A stretch of 64,000 bases of DNA, from contig NC_061511.1 in the NCBI RefSeq assembly GCF_022539505.1, positions 35,722,620 to 35,786,619 of the forward strand, read 5' to 3'. This DNA is from Lolium rigidum (lineage: Eukaryota > Streptophyta > Magnoliopsida > Poales > Poaceae). The translations under genes and the position numbers were made by a program. The notes under the pieces were generated by a model that had not been told where the DNA came from, did no database searches, and saw only the letters and a list, made by a program, of their open reading frames with translations. This document shows, piece by piece, positions 45,358-57,484 of this stretch (positions within the stretch are counted from its first letter, which is position 1; every line of letters begins with the position of its first letter).

Positions 45358-47953
45358 ATGGGCCACGGGGTGAGCTGCGCCCGCACCGGCGACGAGCACG
45401 ACTTCTTCCGCGCCGCGCAGCTCGGGGACCTCGACGCCCTGGCCGCCCTCCTCGCCGCCGACGGCTCCCTCGCCCGCCGCGCCACCCTCTACGACCGCCT
45501 CTCCCCGCTCCACATCGCCGCCGCCAATGGACGCCTCGAGGTCAGCACCCGATACTCCGACTCCTCCTCGCCTCCTCGCCACACGCGCGCGCCATGGATC
45601 CATCACACCCGCGTGCTATTACTCTTCCCTGAGCTTTCTTCTTCTTCCCCGCAGGCGCTCTCAATGTTCCTGGATCGCGGGGCGCAGCCGGACGCGGTGG
45701 ATCGGCACAAGCAGGTGAGAGATCCCATTCAAAATCTAGCTAGCGTACGTAACTGCCAACAAGCTTCCGAAAAGATCTCACCTTTTCTTGCCCTGTCGTC
45801 TCCAGACTCCCCTGATGCTCGCCGCCATGCACGGCAAGATCGGCTGCGTGCTCAAGCTCCTCCAGGCCGGCGCAAATGTGAGCAAACCCACAAATTTCTT
45901 GTACTACGAATTTCGCTTGCAAAATCCGCTCACTAACCATACCTGTGCACCAGATCTTGATGTTCGATTCGGTGAACGCGAGGACCTGCCTCCACCACGC
46001 GGCTTACTACGGCCACGTCGACTGCCTGGACGCCATCCTCTGCGCCGCGCAGACCACGGCGGTGGCCGATTCATGGTGAGCGATCTCTGCGTACAGCTCG
46101 ATGCAATGGCGGGGCTACTTGAAGCTAGCAGGGTGCACACGCACCAGGGTAGAAGAAAATTTAAGCCTGCAATTAGGCTGAAAACCAGTTTGTGCACTCT
46201 CTAGCTAAACACTCATTAGTGCACCCATCTGGCTTAAATTTGTTGCAATTTTAGAGTAGCAAGGAGCAGTGCACCCTGATTAGTTTTGCTCTAGCTCCGC
46301 TGCTGCCTCGATGGCTCGGTTGCTTGTTTGCTCACCGGCTGCCGTGGAAGCTTCGCAGGGGGTACGCCCGGTTCATGAACGTCAGGGACGACAACGGCGC
46401 GACGCCGCTGCATCTTGCGTCCAGGCAGGGGCGGCCAGACTGCCTGCAGGTGCTGCTGGAGAATGGCGCCATTGTGTCTGCTTTGACCGGTTCATATGGG
46501 TAATGCTGCTGATCATTGCCAGTCCTGTTATTTAAGGACCAGATCAGTTTTATTTATTGATTGGGCCAATGCTGATTCATGTGTTGCTGCTGCAGCTTCC
46601 CTGGTAGTACGGCGTTGCATCTGGCCGCTCGCAGCGGGAACTTGGATTGCATCCGAAAGCTGCTCGCTTGGGGAGCTGATCGGCTACAAAGGGACTCGGC
46701 TGGGTGAGAACTAGATCCCTGTCATGGAGCTCACACATTCTTGGTGTATGTAGCAGGGCAGTTTTAGACTTTTAGTGCTCTCGTTTAGTATTCACAAATG
46801 TTCCCTGCAGTTCATAATCAATAGAACTCAACTATTCTACAGTAGTAACTAGTGAACTCACTAAGTATTTGTTCAATCTACATCCAGTAAGTTCACCTAG
46901 CCCGGCAACAACCAATAATTTTATATGTTGTTTAATACTCGTTTCACGAATTGCCATAGTCATCCTACTGAAATCTTAATGTCAAATGTTGTTGTGCTTA
47001 GTAGTAACAAATGGTCCCTGATGTTCGTAATCAATAGAACACTTATTCTAGTAACTAGTGAACTCAGTAAGCATTTGTTGAATCTACATTTGGTAAGTTC
47101 AGCTAGGCCAGCAACAATCAAGAATTGATTTTTTGTTTTCATGAACTGCCATACTCATCCTGCTGAAATCTTAATATCAAATGTTGTTGTCCCCTCAGGA
47201 GGATACCATTTGCGGTTGCACTAAAGCGCAAATTTGGGGCATGTTCAGCATTGCTAAACCCTTCTTCGGCTGAGCCAATGGTGTGGCCTTCCCCGCTTAA
47301 GTTCATCAGCGAGCTTGATCCAGAAGCAAAGGCTCTTCTGGAAGCAGCTCTTATGGAAGCTAACAGGGAGAGGGAGAAGAAGATCCTGAAGGACACCAAG
47401 TACTCCCTGCCATCCCCTTCACACTACGATGATAACATTGACAATGACGCATTCTCGGAGGTACAATGATGTTTGCTTTCCCAGCAACACATGAACAATT
47501 TATTTTTGCATCTTTGGCTATTGGAAGAATGACTGATGGATAATTTGCACACAGGTGAGCGACACGGAGTTGTGCTGTATTTGCTTCGACCAGGCGTGCA
47601 CCATCGAGGTGCAGGACTGCGGGCACCAGATGTGCGCGCCCTGCACACTAGCTCTATGTTGCCACAACAAGCCCAACCCGACGACGCTGGCCCCGCCCTC
47701 GCCAGCCTGCCCGTTTTGCCGCGGCAGCATCTCGAGGCTGGTGGTGGCACATACAAGGACAGACAACGACCCTGAGAAGGCAGGGTCCCCGCAGCTCGCC
47801 CCTAGGCGGTCTCGGCGCTCCCACAACCTCAGTGAGGGCGGCAGCAGCAGCTTCAAAGGGCTGTCCTCGGCCATCTCAAAGATGGCCCGCAGCTCGAGCC
47901 GGATGGCCGGCAGCAATAGCGGTGAGACAGACAAGCCCGAGCACGATCCGTGA
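45358..47953 (+). CDS. XB3-like: XB3/XBAT-type ankyrin-repeat RING E3 ubiquitin ligase, 8 exons, 448 aa
   Basis: Exons 45358-45540, 45655-45714, 45806-45877, 45954-46075, 46359-46499, 46596-46703, 47199-47460 and 47555-47953, all with GT-AG introns and consistent phases. About five ankyrin repeats fill residues 45-260 (SPLHIAAANGRLE, TPLMLAAMHGK, CLHHAAYYGHVDC, TPLHLASRQGR, ALHLAARSGNLDC). A conserved linker FISELDPEAKALLEAALMEA precedes a C3HC4 RING at 323-371 (CCICFDQAC, CGHQMCAPC, CPFCR). The basic Ser-rich tail ends at 448. MGHGVSC at the N-terminus fits N-myristoylation at Gly2 and membrane attachment, as reported for XB3. The family ubiquitinates targets; rice XB3 binds the XA21 immune receptor. 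Length and wording match XB3 closely, so the gene looks functional; the exact orthologue is not decided. Confidence 0.95.
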
Positions 47954-48580
47954 TGCAGAACAAGCGTACATTGGCAAGTAAGCTAAAGAAAAATGGCATC
48001 CATCTTTTGCAAACCCCAGATGAGAAATCCAATACCTTGTTGGGGCGCTTTCAGGTGATCCATGGAAGCTCTAGGCAAGTAACTACATAAGTATCTCCGT
48101 AGTTTCTATCTATCCTATATATTTTTGGAATCGCCAGGCCAATCTTGAAAGGCCAGAGAGAGGAGGTATTCATCATAGAGGTCAATCTTGAAAGGTCCTA
48201 ATAAGTCATCGATCCAGGGGCGTGATCGTTGCTACAGCTGCTTCACGGTCTATCTCTGAAGTGCCATGCCATGGCATGTGACCGTGTCCCCGCTACCCTG
48301 TGCCTGTGTGATGGATCACGCCCATTTTTGGCCCTTAATGTCTGGCGCGGTTCGTGTACTGGTAGCAGGGTGAGGGTGGTCCTTGGATCGCCATGAATTT
48401 GGCTGCTGCTGCAGTAGCCTTGGTGAGTAGATGACACTGTCCTCCGGGTTTCACTGCCTCTTGCTCTGTCAGTGTCTGGTTACTGCTTGTAAGGTTCTCC
48501 CCTGTTGTACTGCCTCCAGTAATCTGCGGGATTTATGGCATGTCGTTTACTGCAAGATTCAGTTCCAGTCACAAGCTGGT
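47954..48580 (+). other. 3' flank of the XB3-like gene
   Basis: Likely holds the 3' untranslated region. No clear AATAAA was assigned. The internal word CTTGAAAGG(C/T)C is repeated at 48144 and 48187. Confidence 0.45.
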
Positions 48581-48581
48581 C

Positions 48582-49790
48582 TAAGAGCATCTCTAGGAGA
48601 CTCCTTAATTAAAATAGTGTCCTTTAGAACACCTATACAGTGAACCTAAAAATCGTTTTTCAGTCGGAGTTTACCTCGGCCAGAACTGATATATACTTTT
48701 TTTAAACGTGGCAGAATTTGACATTGCAAAGATGATAACATTTCATACATTCATAGTTGCAACAAGATTTTTATCACTGCTAACCCAAAATCTAAACCCT
48801 AACTACTAAAATGTGGCTCTGAGATACCTCCCAAAATCTAAACCCTAACTACTGAAATGTGGCTCCGAGATACCTCACCGTAGCCTAGGGTCACTCATTG
48901 TCGTAGGTGAGGTCGATGAGTTCTGCAGCTTCCGGTGTTGCTTCTTGCGCCACTTCTCTGCAGCGACCTTCTCCTGTAACTGGAAGAGTAGCTCGTTGAG
49001 CTAGTGGTCATTGCGCTGCTTCTTCACTTTGGTGGCCTACGTGTGGCGTGGACGCAACATCAACCAAGTTGTCACACGCTCCTTGAACCAAGTTGTCACA
49101 CGCTCCTTGTGGGACAAGCGGTTGACGAAGTCAGCAGGGACGACGTCGCTCCCCACTACTTCCTCGTCTGTAGTCCGGCCTCCAATTTGGTGGGGACATC
49201 CCCTCGTCGGTGGAAGACAACAATGGTGATGGAGGGGGAGCCCGGTAGCGGCTGACCAGCGTGAGCTCGAGCTCCCTGCCTCTACTCCCGGGTGCCACAA
49301 CGGAAGGCCAGCGATGGCTCGAGACCTCTGTTGGTCTAGCGACCTCCAAACGGACAAGGTGCATATGCTCCTTCTCGGAGATTGAACCGCGCTCGCCCGG
49401 GGTTCTACTCTACGACCATTTCGCAACGCGAAGGAACTACCACGGCTGCGCCCGAGACCGATTGAGCAGTGCCCCGACTTTATCACGCAACATGGATGCC
49501 GGATCAAGAGGTGGGGGAGGCTGATTTTTTCACCAGTGGCAGATTGCGCAATGAAGGATCGGCGGAGGAGTGGACGAGGCAAGGAGAAAATCATTTCTCA
49601 ACCTGCAAATCAACTTTCAACCGGTACAAATGGTGACTCGGGGCTGCGGTCTTCGGTGGCCTACAAAATATTTACAGGGCCTCGTCATTTTAAGGCTTCT
49701 GATCGGAACGAAAAAAAGGTCCAAAATTACATATTAGCCCGACTTTTTGAGGGCTAGGTTGATATTGTATATATAGTGTTAGAGATCATC
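48582..49790. mobile_element. Probable non-autonomous TIR element near the XB3-like gene
   Basis: Left end AAGAGCATCTCTAGGAGAC and right end GTGTTAGAGATCATCCCTC are partly inverted copies, a style known from grass PIF/Harbinger-type elements. Inside are two local duplications: CTAAACCCTAACTACT…GTGGCTC (48793-48875, two copies) and ACCAAGTTGTCACACGCTCC (49059, 49087). Duplications of the target site were not found, so the ends are approximate and the class is tentative. Confidence 0.4.
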
Positions 49791-50477
49791 CCTCTTTCAG
49801 TTCAGATTTTTGAAAAATTTAACCAATGTATCAATCTTTTATGGCATCCGAGCCATGAGATCTTTAGTGCATTAAAACCCATCCCAAGTCATTATTCATA
49901 CGAACCATCCAAGTCATGTATATACGGCCCACAAGAGTCACCGGAATTAAACAACTAAACAGAATCATAGGCCATCTATTTTGACATATAGAAAGAGACG
50001 AGCCGTAGGTGTAGCTTTCATTCATCTGACCAGGACATAACGACGGAGCTCAAAGGTGAAACAGTGTTCACGTCAGGCGAGTAGAATATTGGTGGAACTC
50101 AGCTCGCCATCATCCTATACTTGGCAGTGGAGAAACTATCTGGGTGATAACGCAGCTCGTAATAAGCTGACAAAAGTTGGAGTCGTCTGTGTAAGTAAAG
50201 TCATCTAGTGGGGTTGATTGATTAGTGGCCATGCGTTAGTGACAACAGCTCACCAGAATTTGCAAAGCTTCTAAGGGAAGACTTGTCTTTATCTAGTGTT
50301 TTTTTTTTTGCGTCTCTACTCCTTTCATCTCTTCTATTGAGTGCAAAGTAGTAGTATGTGTCACGACACATGGACTCCGGAACACTCTCCAATGCTACTC
50401 TCCAAAATCCACCAAACTACAGCCACCAGAAAGCCATGTTTGGTAAACAAATAATACACGAAGCAGGTACTGTATAA
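49791..50477. other. Intergenic stretch, nothing recognised
   Basis: No domain or repeat family identified beyond a poly-T at 50299-50311. Confidence 0.45.
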
Positions 50478-50600
50478 GTTTTTATTTTTTCGAGAACTCA
50501 CAGGAGATCCGCGAATCTTTGAATCAAGCGGAAAGGAGATCAACAGTTTACACATTTGCAAAAGGTAGAAGAGGCCTAGAACCCTAACACCACCACACAC
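50478..50600 (-). repeat. LINE tail fragment
   Basis: TTTTTATTTTTTCGAGAACTC followed by GGAGATCCGCGAATC and AGGTAGAAGAGGCC is the antisense of a common grass LINE 3' region. No coding. Confidence 0.45.
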
Positions 50601-50877
50601 CACTCATGATAACTCATTCTGAATTTCTTGCAGGTTATACACAAGGCAGGTTCCTCAATTCATATACTCCTTCTCATGTAGCAGTGGGGATCTATGGATA
50701 CTAGTTGCAATAAATTGATGGCAGTCGTATGTGGCTATCTTTAGCTAGGGTGGCTAGCAACATTCTAGACGTATACAAGAGGCATAGATGCTACTTGTAT
50801 TTTTTGTTTAGATGGCTGATATTTGCCAAAAAATTGTGTGATCCTTGAGTTGTAAAAGAGATACTATGATACATACT

Positions 50878-51300
50878 TAATAAAAAGGTTGTGCGCATCG
50901 CTTCGATGCATAGGTTGGAGTGATACTCCCATTTCAAAACATATATAAATATTTATTCCTGATAAGCTTATGAAATTTTTCTTCGTTAATGAGATTTAGC
51001 AAGTTGTGCCTAAACCATTTTTTGTTGGACTCTAGGTTCTTGACCCCAATACCACCCAGGTATTTTGTAAAGAAAATAATACTTCTTTGATTGGCCCATA
51101 CTTGAAATTTTGCTCAGCAAACTGCTAGGATGATCTGGAATGGTAGTGGTCATTATTTTCCGCACCCCTTTGGGGAACTTTAGAGAAACATCACATAAAG
51201 ATCGGAAGAGATCATAGAGGACAACGTTGAAAACAACAATGCATCCCCATAGACTCGGAGCTTTTTCTCAGCAACCTTCCAACTCATTCTTTTTTTTTCT
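50878..51300 (-). pseudogene. LINE ORF2 C-terminal fragment
   Basis: Antisense to the window, 50980-51060 reads GGIGVKNLESNKKWFRHNLL, the conserved segment near the end of LINE reverse transcriptases just before the zinc-binding RVT domain. The frame is broken elsewhere. Just left (50878-50935) a plus-strand LINE-type tail (AATAAAAAGGTTGTGCGC, then ATCGCTTCGATGC) marks a second fragment in the opposite orientation. Confidence 0.6.
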
Positions 51301-52682
51301 GAACGATCCTCAATCTCTTACCATACCCATGCAATAATGAATTGGGATACCCGGATAATGAAAATGGAGGAACCAACCACATATTACTCTATTAGATGTA
51401 CATTTAGAAAGTCTATACGCTGTGCCGACCCTGGTAATGAGACTTCGCAAAGGTATTGTGTAGATATATTTAGGTAAAGTTAGGAAATATCTATATGTCA
51501 ATGATCTTAACATAAATTTATCTCCTACTTCATGGAGGGGGCTCAACTAGCTATAAGAAGGTGAGGAAGAAGGTGATACTTTGTGCTGAAGTTCGGTGGT
51601 CCTTCGTTGTAATGCACACCTCTTCAACAGTGATTAGCCTTCCGTCTCCCAAAGAAGTGACACTGGAATACATATTTATCGCGCCGTGCCTCGTTTATCA
51701 TCTTGTAATTGTTGTGATAGCCTTCACGCTCGAAGTATCTTATATCATCATATAGTTTTTAACACATAGTTGTATTTAGCTTACCTTGCTTATCCGCAAA
51801 GCTTAAAACTTCTAAAGAAAAATATTAAAATGTGTAGAAATATATTTATTCCTCTCCCCTCTTGGTTATCCATCTTGATCCTTTGTACGTTTCATTCAAG
51901 ACCAATCCAAAAGCCAAAAAAAAAAGGAGTTCTAAGGAATCACGATTACATCATGTAGAACAATTGGAAGGTGCGAACCAGAAAGATTTTGAAGGGGGGC
52001 CTCGCCTCAGCGGTGACCGCCGCTTCTCTCATCCCCAAAGCTATATACCATAGTAAGTGGGACCTTCGCCCAACAGTGACACTGTAGGTGTTTTCCTGCT
52101 AGCGACCAATTTCTGGTCACCATCCAATTTTGTGCTCTTCTCGTCCTCTTTCTAATGTATTGCATGAGTTAGGTCCTTCCTTTTTTTTGGCAAAACAAAA
52201 TTTAAATCAAGAACACACATAAAAATAGAGTTGGGGTGTTTTGGTGCAGGAGAAGAATAGCCAAACCAACAGGGTGGAACACACATGAGGAGGAAGTTGC
52301 ATAGCATCCATCGGGTACAAGAGCATATGCATGTAGAGCTCTCTCTCCTTGCTCATTTACAACTTGTATCAATATGCAAAAGAAACCACATAAACTTTTA
52401 CCATATGCCATCCTTTATTGACTGAAATGTTTTTTATATATAATTCATTAGAAAGTGTACAATGAAATTAGGTTGATCATCCAACCAAGCATCCGGTGGA
52501 GACCTTCGTCCTAGCTAACTGATCATGTGCACAACATTTGCTTCTTGTGGAAAATTTTGAAATGATGTATATTCACAAAGTCTCTTGGTCTAACTCCTTA
52601 TTTGATGGTAGCAAGAATATATGGTTACATCCAACGCTTCTATGATCAGGCAGAACCACATGACCCTGACTTTATGGGCCCA
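51301..52682. other. Intergenic stretch downstream of the SNM1-like gene
   Basis: AT-rich and degenerate. Minus-strand ORF 51310-51546 (78 aa) has no recognisable domain. 51950-52110 contains a short GC-rich fragment (CCTCGCCTCAGCGGTGACC). This span should include the 3' untranslated region of the minus-strand gene that ends at 52683. Confidence 0.45.
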
Positions 52683-52913
52683 CTAACCCTTGTACATGAT
52701 AGGGGCCTTCTCATTGTACTTGTGGTCCAAGAGATAGAATGTTAAGTGTTCACGGAGTCCTTTGGCATCAGACTGAAAATCAATGACCTATGTTATAAAG
52801 AGTATGCAGAATAACCAGATATTCCTCCAAGAATCAAATAAGAAAAAAAATGTATGTAGCCCATTTTATTTATGAAAATATTATATTTTCTTAAAATTAT
52901 TGAGATATATATA

Positions 52914-52954
<41 letters not shown>

Positions 52955-55900
52955 GCCTACTCATCTTGAAAAAGGATATCCATCTACTATTATATGGAAA
53001 AAAGGAAGAGAGATGAATGTCACTTACATCTTTAAAGAAGATATGTTTCTCTAAATCATATAAATCCAGTGCCTTCATGATAAATATACCACTGTCGGAT
53101 CTATTGAAATAGATAAAGAAAAAGACAATGGAATATAGTTCAATTAATTGCTAAAAATAATTCATTTAACATGTACGAGAAACAACAAAGATTTTTTTTT
53201 TAAAAGTACATAGAAATAAATGTGAGCCGGAAACTCAACTCGTTGTCTGAGTTTGATATGGTATGGAAGGTAATATCCATTGCTTTAATTTTTACTCTTC
53301 CGGACCCCGAATATGCATTATGAAATGCTTTCTGGAAGTTGTACACCACAGACCGTGCCTCTCTTATCAATTCGTTAGTGTACCCCAATGGGCTCAATAC
53401 CTCAAATCGTTTCTTCCAAAAATTTGCCACAACTAGGTACCAAGTTTTGCACATTTGCAGTGGCATAAAAACCTGTTGATGTGATTATTATGTCATAAAT
53501 AATAGCTTTAAACAAGCATGGACATAATGAAAAGAAAGTTACATGGAAATAAAAAATGATGATACAAAAAGAGATAAATGTACACTAACTGCATCCATAT
53601 TGTCGAGTTTGTATCCCAGATTTTGATCAGTTAGATCATCCGAAATGTTTTCTTGGTATTGAAAGGGGTATTGTAGCATTTTCTGTACGAGAAACAAAGA
53701 TACATGGAAAATAAAAATAAGATTATCTGTTATACAAACATTCCTATATATGTATATGTATATATATAGTAACTAAAAAGTGGTGAAAAGACCAAACAGG
53801 GTTAATGTGGGTCATCTAAAATCAATCCTCCACCACGAAAACAAGTGCATTTGTAGTCCAAAGAATGTAACACTGTAACGTGTAAACTTCAACAAACAGG
53901 ATATGGAGCCTCCAGTTTACACAAATATATTTTAATCACATGTTAAATTTCTGATGAGGATGAATGAAAAGAACTGCACTCACCGCATATTCGGAATGCA
54001 ATACATGCATGTCGAAAGCTGCATCATTCCCTTCTGACATAATAGCTTGGCCCATCATGTTCATACAATGTTCTGATATATGACCATTCACGCGCATTGA
54101 TAGTCCAAAAGTCCTGTGGTCCACCCATGTTTCGTATATCTCCACAACTCTAGGGCTTCATCCCATAATTTTTTTCCAAAAAAAAAAGGAATAAAAAGGT
54201 TAAGTGATGTCAATCAATTCAATCAAATTTCAGTTTGCAAATGTACAACAGAGAAATGTGTTTATATTATAATGTGCGTTTTAATAATGAGTTTCATGTT
54301 CCAAGATTACCTCTTTCCCGAGAATGGTATTCGTCTAACAAAATCTTCATAGACTTCCTTCTCAAAGGATGTTGAGCAGAAATTGATGCTTAATGGCACA
54401 TTTTCTTGTGTTATGTGTGCTAAACAACGTTTCCTTACATAATTCAGTTCATTGGCAAAGTTTGGGGGAGTTGTTGAAATGACCCACTGAGGCTGGAGAA
54501 TTTGCAGCGCTTGCTCTAATTCATCACGAGAGGAGTGGATTGAGAAACAAATATGCCATACCCCAGAATCATCCTGCTCGGCTTCTGTTAGGCTCAGTTT
54601 CTGGTTTTGACCATGGGCATTTGCATACCACATTGTTGAAGGACGGATAAGTAAAGAATCTGGCTGACGACTAGCCCTTCTCTCTTCAAGCTTGGTTTCT
54701 TTGATCTCTTTGAATTGGTTCCGTCCAACTATCTGTAGAGTTAACAAGTTATAACTTTGCAGAGTTAACAAGTTATAACTTAATTTAAACCAAAAACGAT
54801 CACATGAAACTTTGTGTGTAGCTCGTTTCAAAAAAAGAAACTTTGTGTGTAGAGTATCAACAAAAAAAAACTTGATAAGAACCTATAGACTGGCCAGTTG
54901 TGCATAGAAATTGAAAAACTCTATCTGCCAAATATGTGTACTTGAATCAACAAAAAATCATAGTCCGCCAGCCAATGTGGTATGTTCTATATCATACTAC
55001 CTCCATCCTAAGACTTAAAGCCTATTTTTTTCAGAAAGTCAAACTATGTTAAGTTTGACTAAGTTTTTATCAAAAATCATTAACATAAAAAGTACAAAAT
55101 CAATATCATTAGATAGATAATGAAATATATGTTCATATGGTACCTACAAAATATCATATTTGTTCATAAATTCTTCTAAAAGTTTGGTCAAACTTTACTT
55201 CGTTTGACTTTCTGAAAAAATATAGGTCTTAAGCCTTGGGATGGAGGTAGTAGTCGCTTGGATTTGAGCTGGAGTTGATTTTAAGTATTCCACCCGGCCC
55301 AAATTAATTGTCGCAACCTATATATTATCTGCAGTAATGAGATGTAGTCACCGGCAATTAATTTTGTCTAGATATCCCCATAGTATTATAATTCGGCCAC
55401 CCCAAATAGATGGTGAGATGTTTTCCATTCCTCTGATTAACGTGGGGATATCTACAGAATCTAATTAGATTTGAGTACTGATCGATATATATATATAGAA
55501 AAATAATTAGATTTGAGTAATTAAATAATTTTTTGTAGTGAAATAATTCATAGTGACTGCAATTCGTCTATGTACATCGAAACCAATTTCCCCCCCAAGG
55601 AAACAAATTTAAAATTTTGAAAAAAAGATGGAAAGTAGTGCTATTAAAACCGAATGATTTATTAACACACCTGGAAACGACAAGTTGGATCAACAGTGAT
55701 TATTTCAGGGACTGTAAGTGACAATGTGTCAAAATAATCCAAATTCCATCCTCTGTCAAGATAAATTTTGGATCCAAATGCCCTTGATACCTCAAGTAGG
55801 ATCTCTTCATGCCCAAGTCTTTCACAGTGAAGATAAACGAAAGGTGCATGTGGATGCTTCAGTATGCAAGCTATAACCTGCAGTCGCCGAATCATTTGAC

Positions 55901-57402
55901 AGTTAGTGGTTGAATCTCCTCGCAATAAGTGAGATGAAGCACATTTATATCCTCAGGGCAGAGGAAAACCTGCTGAATTGCCAACTCCTTGCTCGGAAAC
56001 ATGGGGAATTCAGAAAATGTGCAGTCAAGGTACACATTGTCTAAACGGCAATTATTTTCTTCCACTTTCAGTGGCAAATTCTGTACAAAATTTGATGTGA
56101 GCCGACAGTCCCCTGTGTGCAGTATCTTACCGAATGGACCCTCAAATAGAAACATAGCTGCTCCTGAAGCCACAAGAAACAGAAAGCATTACCCATGCCC
56201 AAGCCCAACCGTTTTCAATTTCCAGCATGCATTATATTGTAAAAATATCTAAACAGAATCTTATATATGACTTACATATATATATATAAATTATCGTAGG
56301 CATGAGTTCCAAATCATAATTAATACATATGTAGATGGCTTAGAGTTTTTATCCCATCTATTAAAGACGTGCGCATACTTGCAATTTTGAAAAGTGCATA
56401 ACTAATGGAGTTATCTATTAATATCTGTCACAACTAAGAAATTATTAAGAAGCGGCCGGAGCCTAACTCTCATTCGGTATGTTTTTGGATAATGGTGTGT
56501 GTATGTTTTTTCAGTTGTGTGTATATATAATACAAGCAATGTGGAATTAAGTTTGTTGATATTTTACTCTTTCAACGGCGGACTGTAGTACTAAGTACAT
56601 AGTGTGTTCACAATGCAGTCTAATAGATTCTATATACGTAAAAAAATGAGATTTAAGACGTGCATAATTCGTTAAGCATACCCTTTTTTCCCTTTACTAG
56701 AGGACATCAGATATTGTAAAGCTCAAATGTAAGAGAACCAACGAAGATCCAAAATAGGTAATTAATGGGCGACACAAGGTCTCATGATGGGCTGGGTTGG
56801 TCTATATAAGTTTTGTATTCATGCAACAAGATGTACTTGTTAGTTGAAAGCATCTTCTCATGATGGGCTGGTTGTCTATATAGGTTTTCTATTCATGTAT
56901 TCAACTAGATGTACTTGCTAGTTGAATGTTCTCTCATCTAAATGAAACATCAATATTTGTTTGTAAAGATTACTTTGAATCTTTACAAAGATGTACTTTT
57001 TACCTGGGCAATGGTTGGCATCGTAGGCGGTGACAGAAAAGTCGCCGTCAGGGTCGCGCACCACCAACCTCTTTCCCAGCTCCATCTCCACAAACACCCC
57101 TCGCTCCAGCTGCAGTACAACCAAACCTCACGAGAGATCTCGATTAAGTAACAGAAACAAACTACGGGATCAAAGTTGTCGATCTGGTAGATGGAGCTAG
57201 GAGCAGTAACCTGGCGAACGCGTAGGAGAGCAAGCCGCATGGTGAGTCTGGTGGCGTAGATGGTGTCGCCGGGGTAGGCCTGGGCGTTGGCGAGGTGGTC
57301 CGTGTGCGCGTGGGTGAGGAAGTGGTGGTGGCGCCGGCGGCGGGAGGAGGAGCCCCATGTGTCGACGACGAAGGGGAGGCCCAGCGGCATCTCTGTCGGC
57401 AT
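52683..57402 (-). CDS. SNM1/Apollo-like DNA-repair metallo-beta-lactamase apparently fused to an inactive Ulp1-like (C48) domain, 10 exons, 591 aa
   Basis: Exons (minus): 57402-57211, 57109-57004, 56163-55970, 55877-55671, 54732-54311, 54149-53984, 53682-53590, 53472-53240, 53100-53028, 52772-52683; every junction is GT-AG and in frame. Residues 1-375 are an SNM1-type nuclease: HAHTDH (31-36), YDANHCPG (93-100), HTGDCR (115-120), CFSIHSS and QWVISTTPP of the DRMBL part. Such enzymes trim DNA 5' ends in crosslink and end repair. Residues 376-591 resemble a SUMO-protease fold (KTWYLVVANF, RFEVLSPLG, SDSGIFIMKALD, then LREHLTFYLLDHKYNE), but the expected His, Asp and Cys are T470, S487 and S541. 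The start is the first in-frame ATG; a TATA box lies 75 bases upstream. Exons 1-5 are secure; exons 6-10 are my prediction, and the exon 8 donor (GTTGAG) is weak. Two adjacent genes is the alternative. Confidence 0.75.
52917..52951. repeat. (TA)n microsatellite in intron 9 of the SNM1-like gene
   Basis: Thirty-five bases of uninterrupted TA dinucleotides. Confidence 0.98.
54997..55250. mobile_element. Stowaway-like MITE in intron 4 of the SNM1-like gene (254 bp)
   Basis: Ends CTACCTCCATCC and GGATGGAGGTAG are a perfect inverted repeat, flanked by TA (54995-54996, 55251-55252). Internal inverted arms (TTTTTTTCAGAAAGTCAAAC and GTTTGACTTTCTGAAAAAAT) would fold into a long hairpin. Confidence 0.95.
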
Positions 57403-57476
57403 TGGTACAATATCCTCCAAACTCCACTGGCCACTCCACTCGCAGTTCGCTGCAGTACGTACGTAGGTTGCGTCCG

Positions 57477-57484
57477 TTTATATA
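57477..57484 (-). promoter_or_regulatory. TATA box of the SNM1-like gene
   Basis: TATATAAA on the minus strand in the context GGTATATAAACGG, 75 bases upstream of the ATG at 57402, a normal distance for a short 5' untranslated region. Confidence 0.7.

Noticed and set aside
45175..45606. Minus-strand ORFs overlapping exon 1 of the XB3-like gene
   Set aside because: Shadows of the GC-rich first exon; the plus-strand exon has the protein-family match.
57403..57420. Start of the SNM1-like protein six codons upstream of ATG 57402
   Set aside because: The codon at 57420-57418 is TTG on the minus strand, so the first real ATG is 57402, where the family's MP(T/I)EMP start lies.
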